Assembly (NCBI RefSeq): GCF_000092285.1
Contig: NC_014100.1
Span: forward strand, 2,914,001 to 2,978,000
Origin: Caulobacter segnis ATCC 21756
GTDB taxonomy: Bacteria; Pseudomonadota; Alphaproteobacteria; Caulobacterales; Caulobacteraceae
Reading direction: 5' to 3'
Length of the DNA: 64,000 nt
Of this stretch, positions 54,306-62,755 are shown in pieces; the stretch's first letter is position 1; every line of letters starts with the position of its first letter. The notes beneath the pieces were generated by a model that did not search any database, was not told where the DNA came from, and saw only the letters and a list, made by a program, of their open reading frames with translations. Both the position numbers and the translations under genes were made by a program.

Positions 54306-54308
54306 CTA

Positions 54309-55523
54309 ATGGGGCTATTCGATAAGCACCTGGCCTATCGCGATGCGTACAAGGCCATCCAAGACGCCGGCGCCGACCCGTTCAAGGTCCGCTTCGACGC
54401 GGTGCATTCGCCGACCGAAGGCGTCGTGGACGGTCGTCCGACCATTCTGCTCGGCACCAACAACTACCTTGGCCTGACCTTCGACGAGCAAGCCATCGCC
54501 GCGTCGGTGAAAGCGGTACAGGAACGCGGTACGGGCACCACGGGTTCCCGCATCGCCAACGGCAGCTTCGAAGCCCACGTCGAGCTCGAGCAGGAACTGG
54601 CCAAGTTCTACGGCCGCAAGCACGCCATGGTCTTCACGACCGGCTACCAGGCCAATCTGGGCGTGCTGTCGACCCTTGTCGGCCGCGGCGACCATCTGAT
54701 CCTCGACGCCGACAGCCACGCCTCGATCTACGACGCCTCGCGTCTGGGCCAGGCCGAGGTCATCCGCTTCCGCCACAACGACCCCGAAGACCTGGCCAAG
54801 CGCCTGCGTCGCCTGGGCGATGCGCCGGGCGAGCGCCTGATTGTGGTCGAAGGCGTCTATTCGATGATCGGCGACGTCGCGCCGCTGAAGGAAATCGCGG
54901 CCGTAAAGCGCGAGCTGGGCGGCTACCTCTTGGTGGACGAAGCCCACTCGATGGGCGTGCTCGGCGCCACGGGCCGCGGGCTGGCCGAAGCGGCGGGCGT
55001 GGAAGAGGACGTCGACTTCATCGTCGGCACCTTCTCCAAGAGCCTGGGCGCCATCGGCGGCTTCTGCGTCTCGAACATGGACGACTTCGACGTCATGCGC
55101 GTCGTCTGCCGCCCCTACATGTTCACCGCCTCGCTGCCGCCCGCCGTGGTCGCCTCGACCATCACGGCCCTGCGCCGCATGATCGAGCAGCCGCAGCTGC
55201 GCGACCGCCTGAACCACAACGCCAAGCGCCTGTATGACGGCCTGACGTCGCTGGGCTTCCACACCGGCCCGACGGCCAGCCCCGTGGTCGCCACGACCAT
55301 GCCGGACCAGGAGCGCGCCATCGCCATGTGGAACGCCCTGCTGCACGCCGGCGTCTACCTGAACCTGGCCCTGCCGCCCGCCACGCCGGACAGCCGTCCG
55401 CTGCTGCGCGCCAGCGTCAGCGCCGCTCACACCGACGAGCAGATCGACGCGGTCCTCAAGACCTTCGCCGAAATCGGCGCGGCCCTCGGCGTCATCGAGC
55501 CGCTCAAGCGCGCCCGCGCCTGA
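54309..55523 (+). CDS. spt: Serine palmitoyltransferase
   Basis: Condenses serine with a long-chain acyl thioester to 3-ketosphinganine, the first step of sphingolipid synthesis. 404 residues of the alpha-oxoamine synthase family. PLP lysine 244 is in VGTFSKSLGAIGGF; DEAHSMGVLGATGRG holds the PLP-binding Asp; ILLGTNNYLGLTF and GTGTTGSRIANGSFEAHVELE are family blocks. It is soluble, as in other bacteria. A strong terminator follows. Confidence 0.95.
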   Translation: MGLFDKHLAYRDAYKAIQDAGADPFKVRFDAVHSPTEGVVDGRPTILLGTNNYLGLTFDEQAIAASVKAVQERGTGTTGSRIANGSFEAHVELEQELAKFYGRKHAMVFTTGYQANLGVLSTLVGRGDHLILDADSHASIYDASRLGQAEVIRFRHNDPEDLAKRLRRLGDAPGERLIVVEGVYSMIGDVAPLKEIAAVKRELGGYLLVDEAHSMGVLGATGRGLAEAAGVEEDVDFIVGTFSKSLGAIGGFCVSNMDDFDVMRVVCRPYMFTASLPPAVVASTITALRRMIEQPQLRDRLNHNAKRLYDGLTSLGFHTGPTASPVVATTMPDQERAIAMWNALLHAGVYLNLALPPATPDSRPLLRASVSAAHTDEQIDAVLKTFAEIGAALGVIEPLKRARA

Positions 55524-55548
55524 GACCGCTCCCATTGCTGAAAACGAG

Positions 55549-55577
55549 AACGCCCGGGTGCAGACCCGGGCGTTTTT
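55549..55577. terminator. Terminator between convergent spt and nucleotidyltransferase-like genes
   Basis: AACGCCCGGGT pairs with ACCCGGGCGTT around GCAG, followed by T5. On the other strand the T-rich TTCTCGTTTT follows the stem, so it may act in both directions. Confidence 0.93.
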
Positions 55578-55592
55578 GTTTGGGCGAGAGGG

Positions 55593-56474
55593 TCACGAGG
55601 CCCTGCGCCTCCCCTTCCAGACCTTCAGCAGCACCCTGGGCGCGGACAGTATCGGGTGCCGCTCCCGCCAGGGCGTGACCTCGATCTCGACCCCCGTGTG
55701 CCGCTCGATCTTCCAGGCGGCGTAGCGCGCGGCGCCCTGGAAGGTGAAGGCGGCCTTCACCAGCCGGGCGACGTTCAGGGGCTTGCCCATCAGCCTGCGA
55801 GGCCCCCAAGCCTTGCGCAGGCGCGTCCGCTCCGCAGGATCCAGCGCTCCGCCCTGATCGTCCAGAACGGCTGTCATCACGTGGTCGTAGCGCTCGGGAT
55901 CGTAGGCCAGAATCGACGCCTCGCGCCCAGCCTTCTCCACGCGCAGCTCGGCCTTGTAGGTCTCCTGGAAAAGCGCCGTCCACAGCGCGCGCGGGGCGCC
56001 GCCCGCCGGGCCCAGGGCCTGGGCGAAGCGCGCTGCGGTCCGGCAGGCCTCCGCGACAGCGTCGACCACCTGATCGCGGACGCCCGCAGAAGCCCAGACC
56101 AGGGCGCTGGGCTGGACGAACCGCGCCCAGATGGTCGTGTCCGCCCCCGCCCCGCTCACCGCCCGCTGGAACTGGGCGAGCGTCATGGAGGCGACCTTGG
56201 CTCGCAGCGTTTCGCCGTCATGAACCAGCTCGTGATAGCTGACGTCCGGCCACAGGATGCGCGTGAAGAACCCCCGCCAACCGGCCGGCGGCCGCTCGGT
56301 CAGGACGTAGTAGTCGAGCACGCCGGAGAGATCGCCCGTCCGCAGGATCGAACCGTAGAATAGCACCGCCCGCACCTCCGGAAAAACGCCGGTCAGATGC
56401 TCGGCGAAGGCGGTGATCGGCGCTGGGAGCGGCGTGGCGAGTTCGGCCGCGACGAGGTCGCGCAGGCGGTTCAT
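55593..56474 (-). CDS. Nucleotidyltransferase-fold protein of the ceramide-phosphoglycerate operon (CpgC position)
   Basis: 293 residues. The segment EVRAVLFYGSILRTGDLSGVLDYYVL resembles the GS-x(n)-D of minimal nucleotidyltransferases, followed by helices with FARFVQPSALVWAS-like sequence and a basic C-terminus KVWKGRRR. It is third in the operon, with ATGA overlap on the kinase gene. From memory, C. crescentus CpgA, CpgB and CpgC (three adjacent genes next to spt) make ceramide phosphoglycerate; position makes this CpgC. Its own reaction is not shown by the sequence. Confidence 0.78.
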   Translation of the reverse strand: MNRLRDLVAAELATPLPAPITAFAEHLTGVFPEVRAVLFYGSILRTGDLSGVLDYYVLTERPPAGWRGFFTRILWPDVSYHELVHDGETLRAKVASMTLAQFQRAVSGAGADTTIWARFVQPSALVWASAGVRDQVVDAVAEACRTAARFAQALGPAGGAPRALWTALFQETYKAELRVEKAGREASILAYDPERYDHVMTAVLDDQGGALDPAERTRLRKAWGPRRLMGKPLNVARLVKAAFTFQGAARYAAWKIERHTGVEIEVTPWRERHPILSAPRVLLKVWKGRRRAS

Positions 56475-57388
56475 CCGACCAGGAACCTCAAGGCCGGACC
56501 CAGGGCGATGACCAGTTCGCCGCCTTCGAACACTTCACCGTCCAGAACGAAGGGCGCGCAGCCCGCCAGACCGACCATGTCGGGATCGCGGCGACGATAG
56601 CCCATGCTCTCCAGCTTGGGCTCCGCCCGGCCGCTGAGCACCAGCGGCAGAGCCTTCAGCAGCTTCCGGGGCGGCGCATCGACGTCCAGGATCTTGAGGC
56701 CCTCGCGCGGCTCGCCGAACGGCTTCAAGCCGAACGGCAAGCGCTTCAGGGCCGTGGCGACAATGGCGAACCGCTCGTCGCCCGGCTGGGCCTGGCCGTC
56801 GAAGGTCAGCTTAGCCGGCACGCCCTCGCGCCACTCGTCACGCGCGCCGCCGAACAGCGCCCCGAAGGTGGCGGTGGCGATCGTCACGCCGACCGCCAGA
56901 TTGTGGAAGAAGCCGACCTTGTGGACCTTCTGGGACAGGTTGGTCGCCTTCACCAGAGCCCCGACACCGAAGAAGAAGCCTTGCAGGCAAGGCCGATGAC
57001 CATCGACCCAGCTGATCCGCAGCGGCGGTCGCGATTTGATCCGCGGCTCGGTCTGTCGCGCGGCGTTCAGCGCTTCCTCCAGTCGCCAATCGCGCTGCGT
57101 GCCCAGATCGATCGCCAGCACATTGGTCTTGCCCGACGGCAGCACCGCCAGCAGCGGCAAGTCTTCGCCGAAGGTGTGCGGCAGCAGGCTGATCACGTCG
57201 CGCACCGTGCCGTCGCCGCCGTCGATGACCAGAAGGTCGAGACCGTCGCGAGCGAAGTCTTCGAGAACCGTCCTCAGGGCGTCGCGACCGAACGGCTCGG
57301 CCAACCGCACCCCCTCGGGCGTCGGCCCGGGCGGGTTGATCCGATTGCCGTGGCTCTTCGGATTGCGAATGACCGCGATGCGACTCAT
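56471..57388 (-). CDS. cpgB: Diacylglycerol-kinase-family ceramide kinase
   Basis: 305 residues. The N-terminus RIAVIRNPKSHGN and LLVIDGGDGTVRDVISLLPH (GGDGT, residues 57-61) define the DAGK/sphingosine kinase fold; LLAVLPSGKTNVLAIDLG follows. Phosphorylates ceramide with ATP, the first step of anionic headgroup formation. Matches the bacterial ceramide kinase CpgB described in Caulobacter by family and position beside spt. Both ends overlap neighbours by ATGA. Confidence 0.88.
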   Translation of the reverse strand: MSRIAVIRNPKSHGNRINPPGPTPEGVRLAEPFGRDALRTVLEDFARDGLDLLVIDGGDGTVRDVISLLPHTFGEDLPLLAVLPSGKTNVLAIDLGTQRDWRLEEALNAARQTEPRIKSRPPLRISWVDGHRPCLQGFFFGVGALVKATNLSQKVHKVGFFHNLAVGVTIATATFGALFGGARDEWREGVPAKLTFDGQAQPGDERFAIVATALKRLPFGLKPFGEPREGLKILDVDAPPRKLLKALPLVLSGRAEPKLESMGYRRRDPDMVGLAGCAPFVLDGEVFEGGELVIALGPALRFLVG

Positions 57389-58527
57389 TTTGACAGCCAA
57401 GATTGGATCGAGCCCTTGGGCGCGGCCAAGCCCTGCAGAATTTGAACGGCGTGCACGATGAAGCACGCGGCGGTCCAGATCGCCACCAGGGTGAAGCCGA
57501 CATCCGGGCGACCTACCAACGCGCAGGCCGTCATCAGGATCAAGTTCGGGTTTCTACGGGCGGTGATCAGACGGAAGAAGCTGTCGAAGGGCCGCCAGGC
57601 GTGCATCTCCAACTTGAAGAGGGCCAGGAAGATCCCCTCCTCCACGCGCTGGGCGACATAGCCGCCGATCACGATCGCCAGGCTGAGCTCCGCATACGGG
57701 ATGGATTGGCCGACGGCGTAGACGCCGACGAACCAGGCCCACCACCAGAAGGGCGGATGGAGCAGGTCGATGCCGTGATCGAAGACGTTGCCCCATTTCG
57801 ACGAGGTCAGGGTCACGCGGGCCAGCTTGCCGTCGACGGTGTCGAGGAAGGTCATGATCCAGGCGAAGACCAGACCCCAGCCGAACTGGCCATGCCAGAA
57901 CAGCCAGGTGGCCGCCAGGGTCAGCAGGAATCCGATGAACGTCACCTGGTTGGGCGTCATCTTGGCCAGCGCGCACCAGCGGGTCACCACGCGCGCGGGC
58001 GCGGGCCAGACGTACTTGGTCACCAGATCGGTGACCCCCTTGTAGGAGCCCTGGAACAGCCGCTTCTCGACCGCGCGAACGGTCTCGGGCGTCAGTCGCT
58101 CCAGAACCGGCGGCTCACGCTTGCGCAAGGCGCTGTTATAGGCCGAACCCAGCTCCAGCGCGGTCAGGCGGGTCAGGCGCGCGTCCAGGCCGGACGGGTC
58201 CCGCCCGGCGGCCAAAGCCTCCGCGGCGGCGTAGGCCAGGTCGGCAGGCGCGTGAGCGGCCACCGCGCGCCCCGCGTCATCGACCAGCACAGCGCCTTCG
58301 CGGCCCGCCAGGGCCTTGACCAGCGCCTCGTCGAACACCCAGCCGGCGTCGACCACGACGACCGCGTGCGAAAGGTCCACGGCCGGCGTCTCGACCAGGC
58401 CCAGACGCCGATAGATGCGAGACAGGCGCTCGCGCGAGGTCATGCCCCAGATGCGGCCGCCAGCCTCGCCGACGGTGACCGCCCTCGGGCCGCCCGCGCC
58501 GGCCATGTTTTGAATTTCAGCGCTCAA
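57385..58527 (-). CDS. CDP-alcohol phosphatidyltransferase with nucleotidyltransferase-like N-terminus (CpgA position)
   Basis: About 380 residues. The CDP-alcohol motif D-x2-DG-x2-AR-x8-G-x3-D-x3-D is complete in FLDTVDGKLARVTLTSSKWGNVFDHGID (about 240), within several membrane helices. The first 150 residues resemble sugar-phosphate cytidylyltransferase domains (RIWGMTSRERLSRIYRRLGL) but lack the usual LAAG start, so that half may be non-catalytic. First gene of the operon. TTG 58527 or ATG 58506 are possible starts. It probably transfers an alcohol phosphate to a ceramide-derived acceptor. Confidence 0.82.
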   Translation of the reverse strand: MSAEIQNMAGAGGPRAVTVGEAGGRIWGMTSRERLSRIYRRLGLVETPAVDLSHAVVVVDAGWVFDEALVKALAGREGAVLVDDAGRAVAAHAPADLAYAAAEALAAGRDPSGLDARLTRLTALELGSAYNSALRKREPPVLERLTPETVRAVEKRLFQGSYKGVTDLVTKYVWPAPARVVTRWCALAKMTPNQVTFIGFLLTLAATWLFWHGQFGWGLVFAWIMTFLDTVDGKLARVTLTSSKWGNVFDHGIDLLHPPFWWWAWFVGVYAVGQSIPYAELSLAIVIGGYVAQRVEEGIFLALFKLEMHAWRPFDSFFRLITARRNPNLILMTACALVGRPDVGFTLVAIWTAACFIVHAVQILQGLAAPKGSIQSWLSK

Positions 58528-58604
58528 GAACCGATATACCCCTTGAATCCCGCGCCGATTGATAAGCAGCTTCGGCTGTTTCGACCAGAACGACCCGAAA
58601 GATC

Positions 58605-59513
58605 TTGTCCATTTACCGCATCGCCCACCTGTCCGACCCCCACCTGCCGCCGCCGCCCGGCGCGTTTGGGTGGAAGGACGTGTTCACCAAGCGCCTCCTG
58701 AGCCGCATCGCCTGGCGCAAGAAACGCAAGGTTCATCGTCCCGAAGTCCTGTCGGCGCTGGTGGCCGACCTGAAGGCCTCCGCGCCCGATCATGTGGTGA
58801 TTAGCGGCGATCTCACCAACTTCGCTTCGCATACGGAGATTGCCGCCGCTCGCAAGTGGCTGGAATCTCTCGGGGAGCCAACCGACTTCACCGTCAGTCC
58901 CGGCAACCACGACGCCTTGGCCGGCGCGGGCGGCCCCGAGCGTTTCGCCATCTGGGCGCCCTGGCTGGGCGACGACGGCGAGAGCCGTTTCCCCCAGGTC
59001 CGGTTGCGCGGCCCCGTCGCGATCTTCAACCTTTGCTCGGCTGTGCCGACCGCGCCGCATCTGGCCACCGGCCGCCTGGGCGAAGAACAGCTTCGGAAAC
59101 TGGACGCGGCCCTGGCCGATCCGGCTTACGACGGCTTCTTCAAGCTCGTCGTTCTGCACCACCCGCCACACGAGGGCGCGGTCTCCAAGCGCAAATCGCT
59201 TGATGACGGCCACGCCCTGCGCGAGGTGCTGGAGCGGCGCGGCGCCGATCTTGTGCTGCACGGCCACGCCCACGAGGCCCTGCTCGGCGCGTTGAGGGGT
59301 CCGGATGGCGCGACGGTCCCCGTGCTGGGCGTTCCCTCCGCTTCGGCCCGTCCGAACCGGCATGGCCCGGCGCGATGGAATGCGATCGAGATCGAGCCTC
59401 GCGCCGCCGGCGGCTTCGACGTCCGCATCGTCTCGCGCGGGATCGAGGCGGGCCGCGAAGGCCTAACCGAACTGGGCCGCTTCAGCCTGTCTAGCGCGGA
59501 TAGCGGACCTTGA
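58605..59513 (+). CDS. Calcineurin-like metallophosphoesterase
   Basis: 302 residues. Two-metal site: HLSDPHL (DxH), VISGDLTNFAS (GD), SPGNHDALAG (GNHD), VVLHHPPHEG and LVLHGHAHEALLG (GHxH). It hydrolyses phosphomonoesters or diesters. Divergent from the cpg operon, with an 77-base gap, so it may turn over a sphingolipid or nucleotide intermediate, which is speculative. TTG 58605 is the start giving the normal N-terminus. Confidence 0.9.
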   Translation: MSIYRIAHLSDPHLPPPPGAFGWKDVFTKRLLSRIAWRKKRKVHRPEVLSALVADLKASAPDHVVISGDLTNFASHTEIAAARKWLESLGEPTDFTVSPGNHDALAGAGGPERFAIWAPWLGDDGESRFPQVRLRGPVAIFNLCSAVPTAPHLATGRLGEEQLRKLDAALADPAYDGFFKLVVLHHPPHEGAVSKRKSLDDGHALREVLERRGADLVLHGHAHEALLGALRGPDGATVPVLGVPSASARPNRHGPARWNAIEIEPRAAGGFDVRIVSRGIEAGREGLTELGRFSLSSADSGP

Positions 59514-59982
59514 TGCGGATGGTGTTGTCGCCCGGCTTCACCATGAAACGGGCGGCGTCGTATGAGGGCGCGGCGTACCGCGTCGGCGCGTCGTTCGAGA
59601 ATCCGTAACCCTCGGTCGGCATGCCGATCTGATTGCGGCCGAACTCCCGATCGGCGTTGGCGTCGTGATAGACGGCCACGGCGTAGGCGTCAGCGACGGG
59701 CAGGTTGAAGCAGGCCTGGGTCATGGGCGCCGAGGCCTTGACCCTCTGGCGCAGAAGCTTGCCGCGCGGCGCAAGGAACCGATCGGGGTCGGACGGGTAG
59801 ATCGTGATCGTCACCTCGCCGGCGTTTGAGCGCAGCGCTCCGACCTGGACGATCAGCCGAACGTCGCCCTTGCGCCCGACACAGTCCTTGTCGGTCAGGG
59901 GCGCGGCCAGCCCTTCGGCGCGCGCCGAGCCCGCCGCCAAAGTCGCTAAGATCGCGCCGATGAGAACGGATCGTGCTTTCAT
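59491..59982 (-). CDS. DUF2141 family secreted protein
   Basis: 163 residues. Signal peptide MKARSVLIGAILATLAAGSA (cut near ARA-EG). The mature part has GEVTITIYPSDPDRFLAP and AVAVYHDANADREFGRNQIGMPTEGYGFSNDA, the DUF2141 signature, with a DxNxDxxF loop that may bind calcium. Periplasmic or outer-membrane. Overlaps the metallophosphoesterase 3' end by 23 bases in convergent orientation. Function unknown. Confidence 0.87.
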   Translation of the reverse strand: MKARSVLIGAILATLAAGSARAEGLAAPLTDKDCVGRKGDVRLIVQVGALRSNAGEVTITIYPSDPDRFLAPRGKLLRQRVKASAPMTQACFNLPVADAYAVAVYHDANADREFGRNQIGMPTEGYGFSNDAPTRYAAPSYDAARFMVKPGDNTIRIKVRYPR

Positions 59983-60045
59983 CTAAAACGCGGCATCCCT
60001 ATTGTTACGCCCAGGCGACACCGGCCTGAAGTTCCCGGCTTTCTC

Positions 60046-60483
60046 ATGACCAATCCCACCGCCCTGGCGTTCGGCTATCCCGGTTCGAAGATCGCGGAGA
60101 CCGATCACTGGCTGATTCTGCTCCGCCCCAAGCAGCCGACATTTGGGTCTTTGGTGCTGGTGTGCAAGGAAACCGTTCAGGCGTTCTCCGAAGTGAGTCC
60201 CGCCGCCTTCGCGGACCTGCAGGTGGCGGTGACGGGTATCGAGCGTTTGCTGAGGGCCCAGGTCGACTACGAGAAGATCAATTACCTGATGCTGATGATG
60301 GTCGACAAAGACGTCCATTTCCACGTGCTGCCGCGCTATGCCGGCGTTCGCGAGCACGAGGGCCTGGCCTTCCCGGACGCAGGCTGGCCCGCGGCGCCCG
60401 CCCTGGGTTCGGCCGTTGAGCTGTCGCCCGACGCCGTCGAACGCCTCGCCGCGCGCTTCGCCCAGGCCTGGGGCCAAGCGTGA
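60046..60483 (+). CDS. HIT-family (histidine triad) protein
   Basis: 145 residues. The triad region reads DKDVHFHVLPRYAG (HxHx), preceded by GSLVLVCKETVQAFSEVSPAAFADLQVAVTGIERLL. HIT enzymes hydrolyse nucleoside phosphoramidates or dinucleoside polyphosphates. First gene of an overlapping chain leading to LptF/LptG-like proteins and ceramide synthase; its stop overlaps the next GTG (GTGA). Confidence 0.87.
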   Translation: MTNPTALAFGYPGSKIAETDHWLILLRPKQPTFGSLVLVCKETVQAFSEVSPAAFADLQVAVTGIERLLRAQVDYEKINYLMLMMVDKDVHFHVLPRYAGVREHEGLAFPDAGWPAAPALGSAVELSPDAVERLAARFAQAWGQA

Positions 60484-61697
60484 GCGCCAAGAAGATGTCC
60501 GCCGGCCCCATGCGGCTGATCGACCGTTACCTGCTGCGCCTGCTGTTCTGGCCGCTGGTCGGCTGCCTGGGCGTGACGGTCGTCGCCTTGCTGCTGGAGC
60601 GCATCTTGCGGCTCCTCGACGCCCTGTCGCAGAGCAGCGCGCGGTTCGGCTACGTCGCGCAACTGGCCGCCAACCTGGTGCCGCACTATCTCGGCCTCGC
60701 CCTGCCGGTGGCCTTCTTCGTGGCGCTGTTCATCGTCATCGCGAAGCTGTCGGACGGCTCCGAGGTTGACGCCCTGCTGGCCAGCGGGCAATCGCTGGAG
60801 CGGATCGCCGCGCCCTTCCTGGCGGTCGGCCTGTTCCTCAGCGTCTTCAGCCTGATCGTCTTCGGCTACATGCAGCCGTACAGCCGCTACGCCTACCGCG
60901 CCGTGATGCACGCGGCGATCAACGCCGGCTGGAACGGACGCTTGGCGGGCGGCGCCTTCATCGACGACAAGGGCTCGCTGCTGACGGCCGACAGCGCCGA
61001 CATCGCCGGCCAGAGCCTGACCCGGGTCTTCATCCGCCGCCTCGACGCCAAGGGGCGCGAAGAGATCATCACCGCCGGCTCGGCCAATCTGAAGATGGAT
61101 CCCGGCGGCAAGACCGTGACCATGGATCTGCGCGATGGTCGCCGCATCGTGCGCGACGACAATGGCCAATATCGCAACCTCGCCTTCAACAGCCTGACCA
61201 CGCAGACGCCGCTGGCGGCGGCCGCGGTGCTGCTGCGCGACCGCGGCGGCGACGAGCGTGAGCTGACCCTGGGCGAGCTGGCCACGCAGGCCAAGTCGCC
61301 CCATCCGGTGGTCTCGAAGAGCACCCTGCTGAGTGAGCTCTACGGACGCCTGGCCCGCGCGGCCTTCTTGCCGTTCCTGCCGCTGCTGGCCTTCCCGCTG
61401 GGCCTGGCCTCCAAGCGCGGCAACCGAGCGGCGGGCCTGATCATGGCCGGCGTCCTGCTGCTGGCCTTCCAGCACGCCCTGCTTCTGGGACAGAGTCTCG
61501 CCAAGGCCGACAAGGTGGCGGCGGCGCCGGCGATCTGGATTCCGTTCGCCCTGTTCTCGAGCTTCGCCGTCTGGCTTTTCCTGGGCAGCCGCACGCGTCC
61601 GGGCGATACGCCTGTCTCGCGGCTGGTCCGCCGTATCAACAACCTGGTCACGCGCCTGGTGCGCGCCCTGCCTCTGCCCAAGCGACAACCCGCATGA
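60480..61697 (+). CDS. LptF-like permease in the ceramide synthase operon
   Basis: About 405 residues. RLIDRYLLRLLFWPLVGCLGVTVVALLLERILRLLD and GLALPVAFFVALFIVIAKLSDGSEVDALLASGQS are the YjgP/YjgQ family blocks, with a periplasmic beta domain between helices 3 and 4 and a further three helices at the end. With LptG it forms the channel of a lipid-extracting ABC transporter. GTG 60480 overlaps the HIT stop; ATG 60510 is also possible. Operon partners suggest sphingolipid rather than LPS as cargo. Confidence 0.87.
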   Translation: MSAKKMSAGPMRLIDRYLLRLLFWPLVGCLGVTVVALLLERILRLLDALSQSSARFGYVAQLAANLVPHYLGLALPVAFFVALFIVIAKLSDGSEVDALLASGQSLERIAAPFLAVGLFLSVFSLIVFGYMQPYSRYAYRAVMHAAINAGWNGRLAGGAFIDDKGSLLTADSADIAGQSLTRVFIRRLDAKGREEIITAGSANLKMDPGGKTVTMDLRDGRRIVRDDNGQYRNLAFNSLTTQTPLAAAAVLLRDRGGDERELTLGELATQAKSPHPVVSKSTLLSELYGRLARAAFLPFLPLLAFPLGLASKRGNRAAGLIMAGVLLLAFQHALLLGQSLAKADKVAAAPAIWIPFALFSSFAVWLFLGSRTRPGDTPVSRLVRRINNLVTRLVRALPLPKRQPA

Positions 61698-62755
61698 AGC
61701 TGCAGCTCTACGTCCTGCGGACCGTCGCCACCCGAATCCTGGGCGCGGCGCTGATCCTGATGTCCATCCTGCAGATCCTTGACCTGCTGGACGTGACTAC
61801 CGACATCCTGGACCGGGGCCTGGGCATGGCGGGCGTCGCCTACTACGCCGCCCTGCGCCTGCCCCGCCTGTTCGAGCAGGTCGCTCCGATCGCGGTCCTG
61901 GCCGGCGGCCTCTTCGCCTTCTCGCAGCTGGCGCGCGAAAGCGCCGTGGTCGCCATGCGGGCCAGCGGCATCTCCGGATACCGCATCGTCGGGATGGCCA
62001 TGCCGGCCGTGATCGCCGTCATGCTGCTGGACGCGCTCTGCGGCCAGGTCCTGGCGCCACGCTCCGATCCGACCCTGGCGGACTGGTGGCGGAACACCAC
62101 GCCGGTCGCCGAGCGCAAGGCGCCCTCGCCCCGCACCTTCCGGGCGGGTTCCGATCTCGTCATCGGGGCGGACGCCTCGGCGGATGGGCGCGAGATCACC
62201 AGCCTCACCATCTTCCGCCGCAACGCCAAGGGCATCCTCGTCGAAAAGGTCGAGGCGTCGAAGGCGCTCTACGATGGTCGCCGCTGGACGCTCCAAAGCC
62301 CCAAGACGACCCGCTTCGCCGGCGACCTCGCCCAGACCTCGACGGCGGCGTCGATCAACTGGCCGACGGCTCTGCGACCGCAAGACGTGCAGGGCCTGTT
62401 CGGCGACGACAGCGCGCCCACCGCCGCCACGGCTCGCCGCGCGCTGGAGAACGGTGGTTCGGATAGGCCGGAGAGCTTCTACGCCACCCACTTCCAGTCC
62501 GCGTTCGCCAGCCCGTTCGTCTCTCTGGTCATGCTGCTGCTGAGCGCGCCCGTCGCCCTCGCCAACTTCCGCAGCGGCCAGGGCGCGGTCCTGCTGACGG
62601 CCGGCCTTGGCGCTGGCCTCCTCTTCCTGGTGGCGAACGGGATGCTGACCGCCCTGGGCGAGTCCGGCGCCTTGTCGCCCTTGCTGGCCGTCTGGGCCGC
62701 TCCCGCCATCTTCGGCGCGCTGGCGGCGCGCACCTTCTTGGCCCTGGAGGGGTGA
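61694..62755 (+). CDS. LptG-like permease in the ceramide synthase operon
   Basis: 353 residues. LQLYVLRTVATRILGAALILMSILQILDLLDVTTDIL and PIAVLAGGLFAFSQLARESAVVAMRASGISGYRI are typical of the LptG side of the pair; a periplasmic domain and three C-terminal helices follow. ATG 61694 overlaps the LptF-like stop (ATGA), and its stop abuts the ceramide synthase start (TGATG). No LptB ATPase gene is in the window, so it would share the housekeeping one. Confidence 0.88.
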   Translation: MKLQLYVLRTVATRILGAALILMSILQILDLLDVTTDILDRGLGMAGVAYYAALRLPRLFEQVAPIAVLAGGLFAFSQLARESAVVAMRASGISGYRIVGMAMPAVIAVMLLDALCGQVLAPRSDPTLADWWRNTTPVAERKAPSPRTFRAGSDLVIGADASADGREITSLTIFRRNAKGILVEKVEASKALYDGRRWTLQSPKTTRFAGDLAQTSTAASINWPTALRPQDVQGLFGDDSAPTAATARRALENGGSDRPESFYATHFQSAFASPFVSLVMLLLSAPVALANFRSGQGAVLLTAGLGAGLLFLVANGMLTALGESGALSPLLAVWAAPAIFGALAARTFLALEG

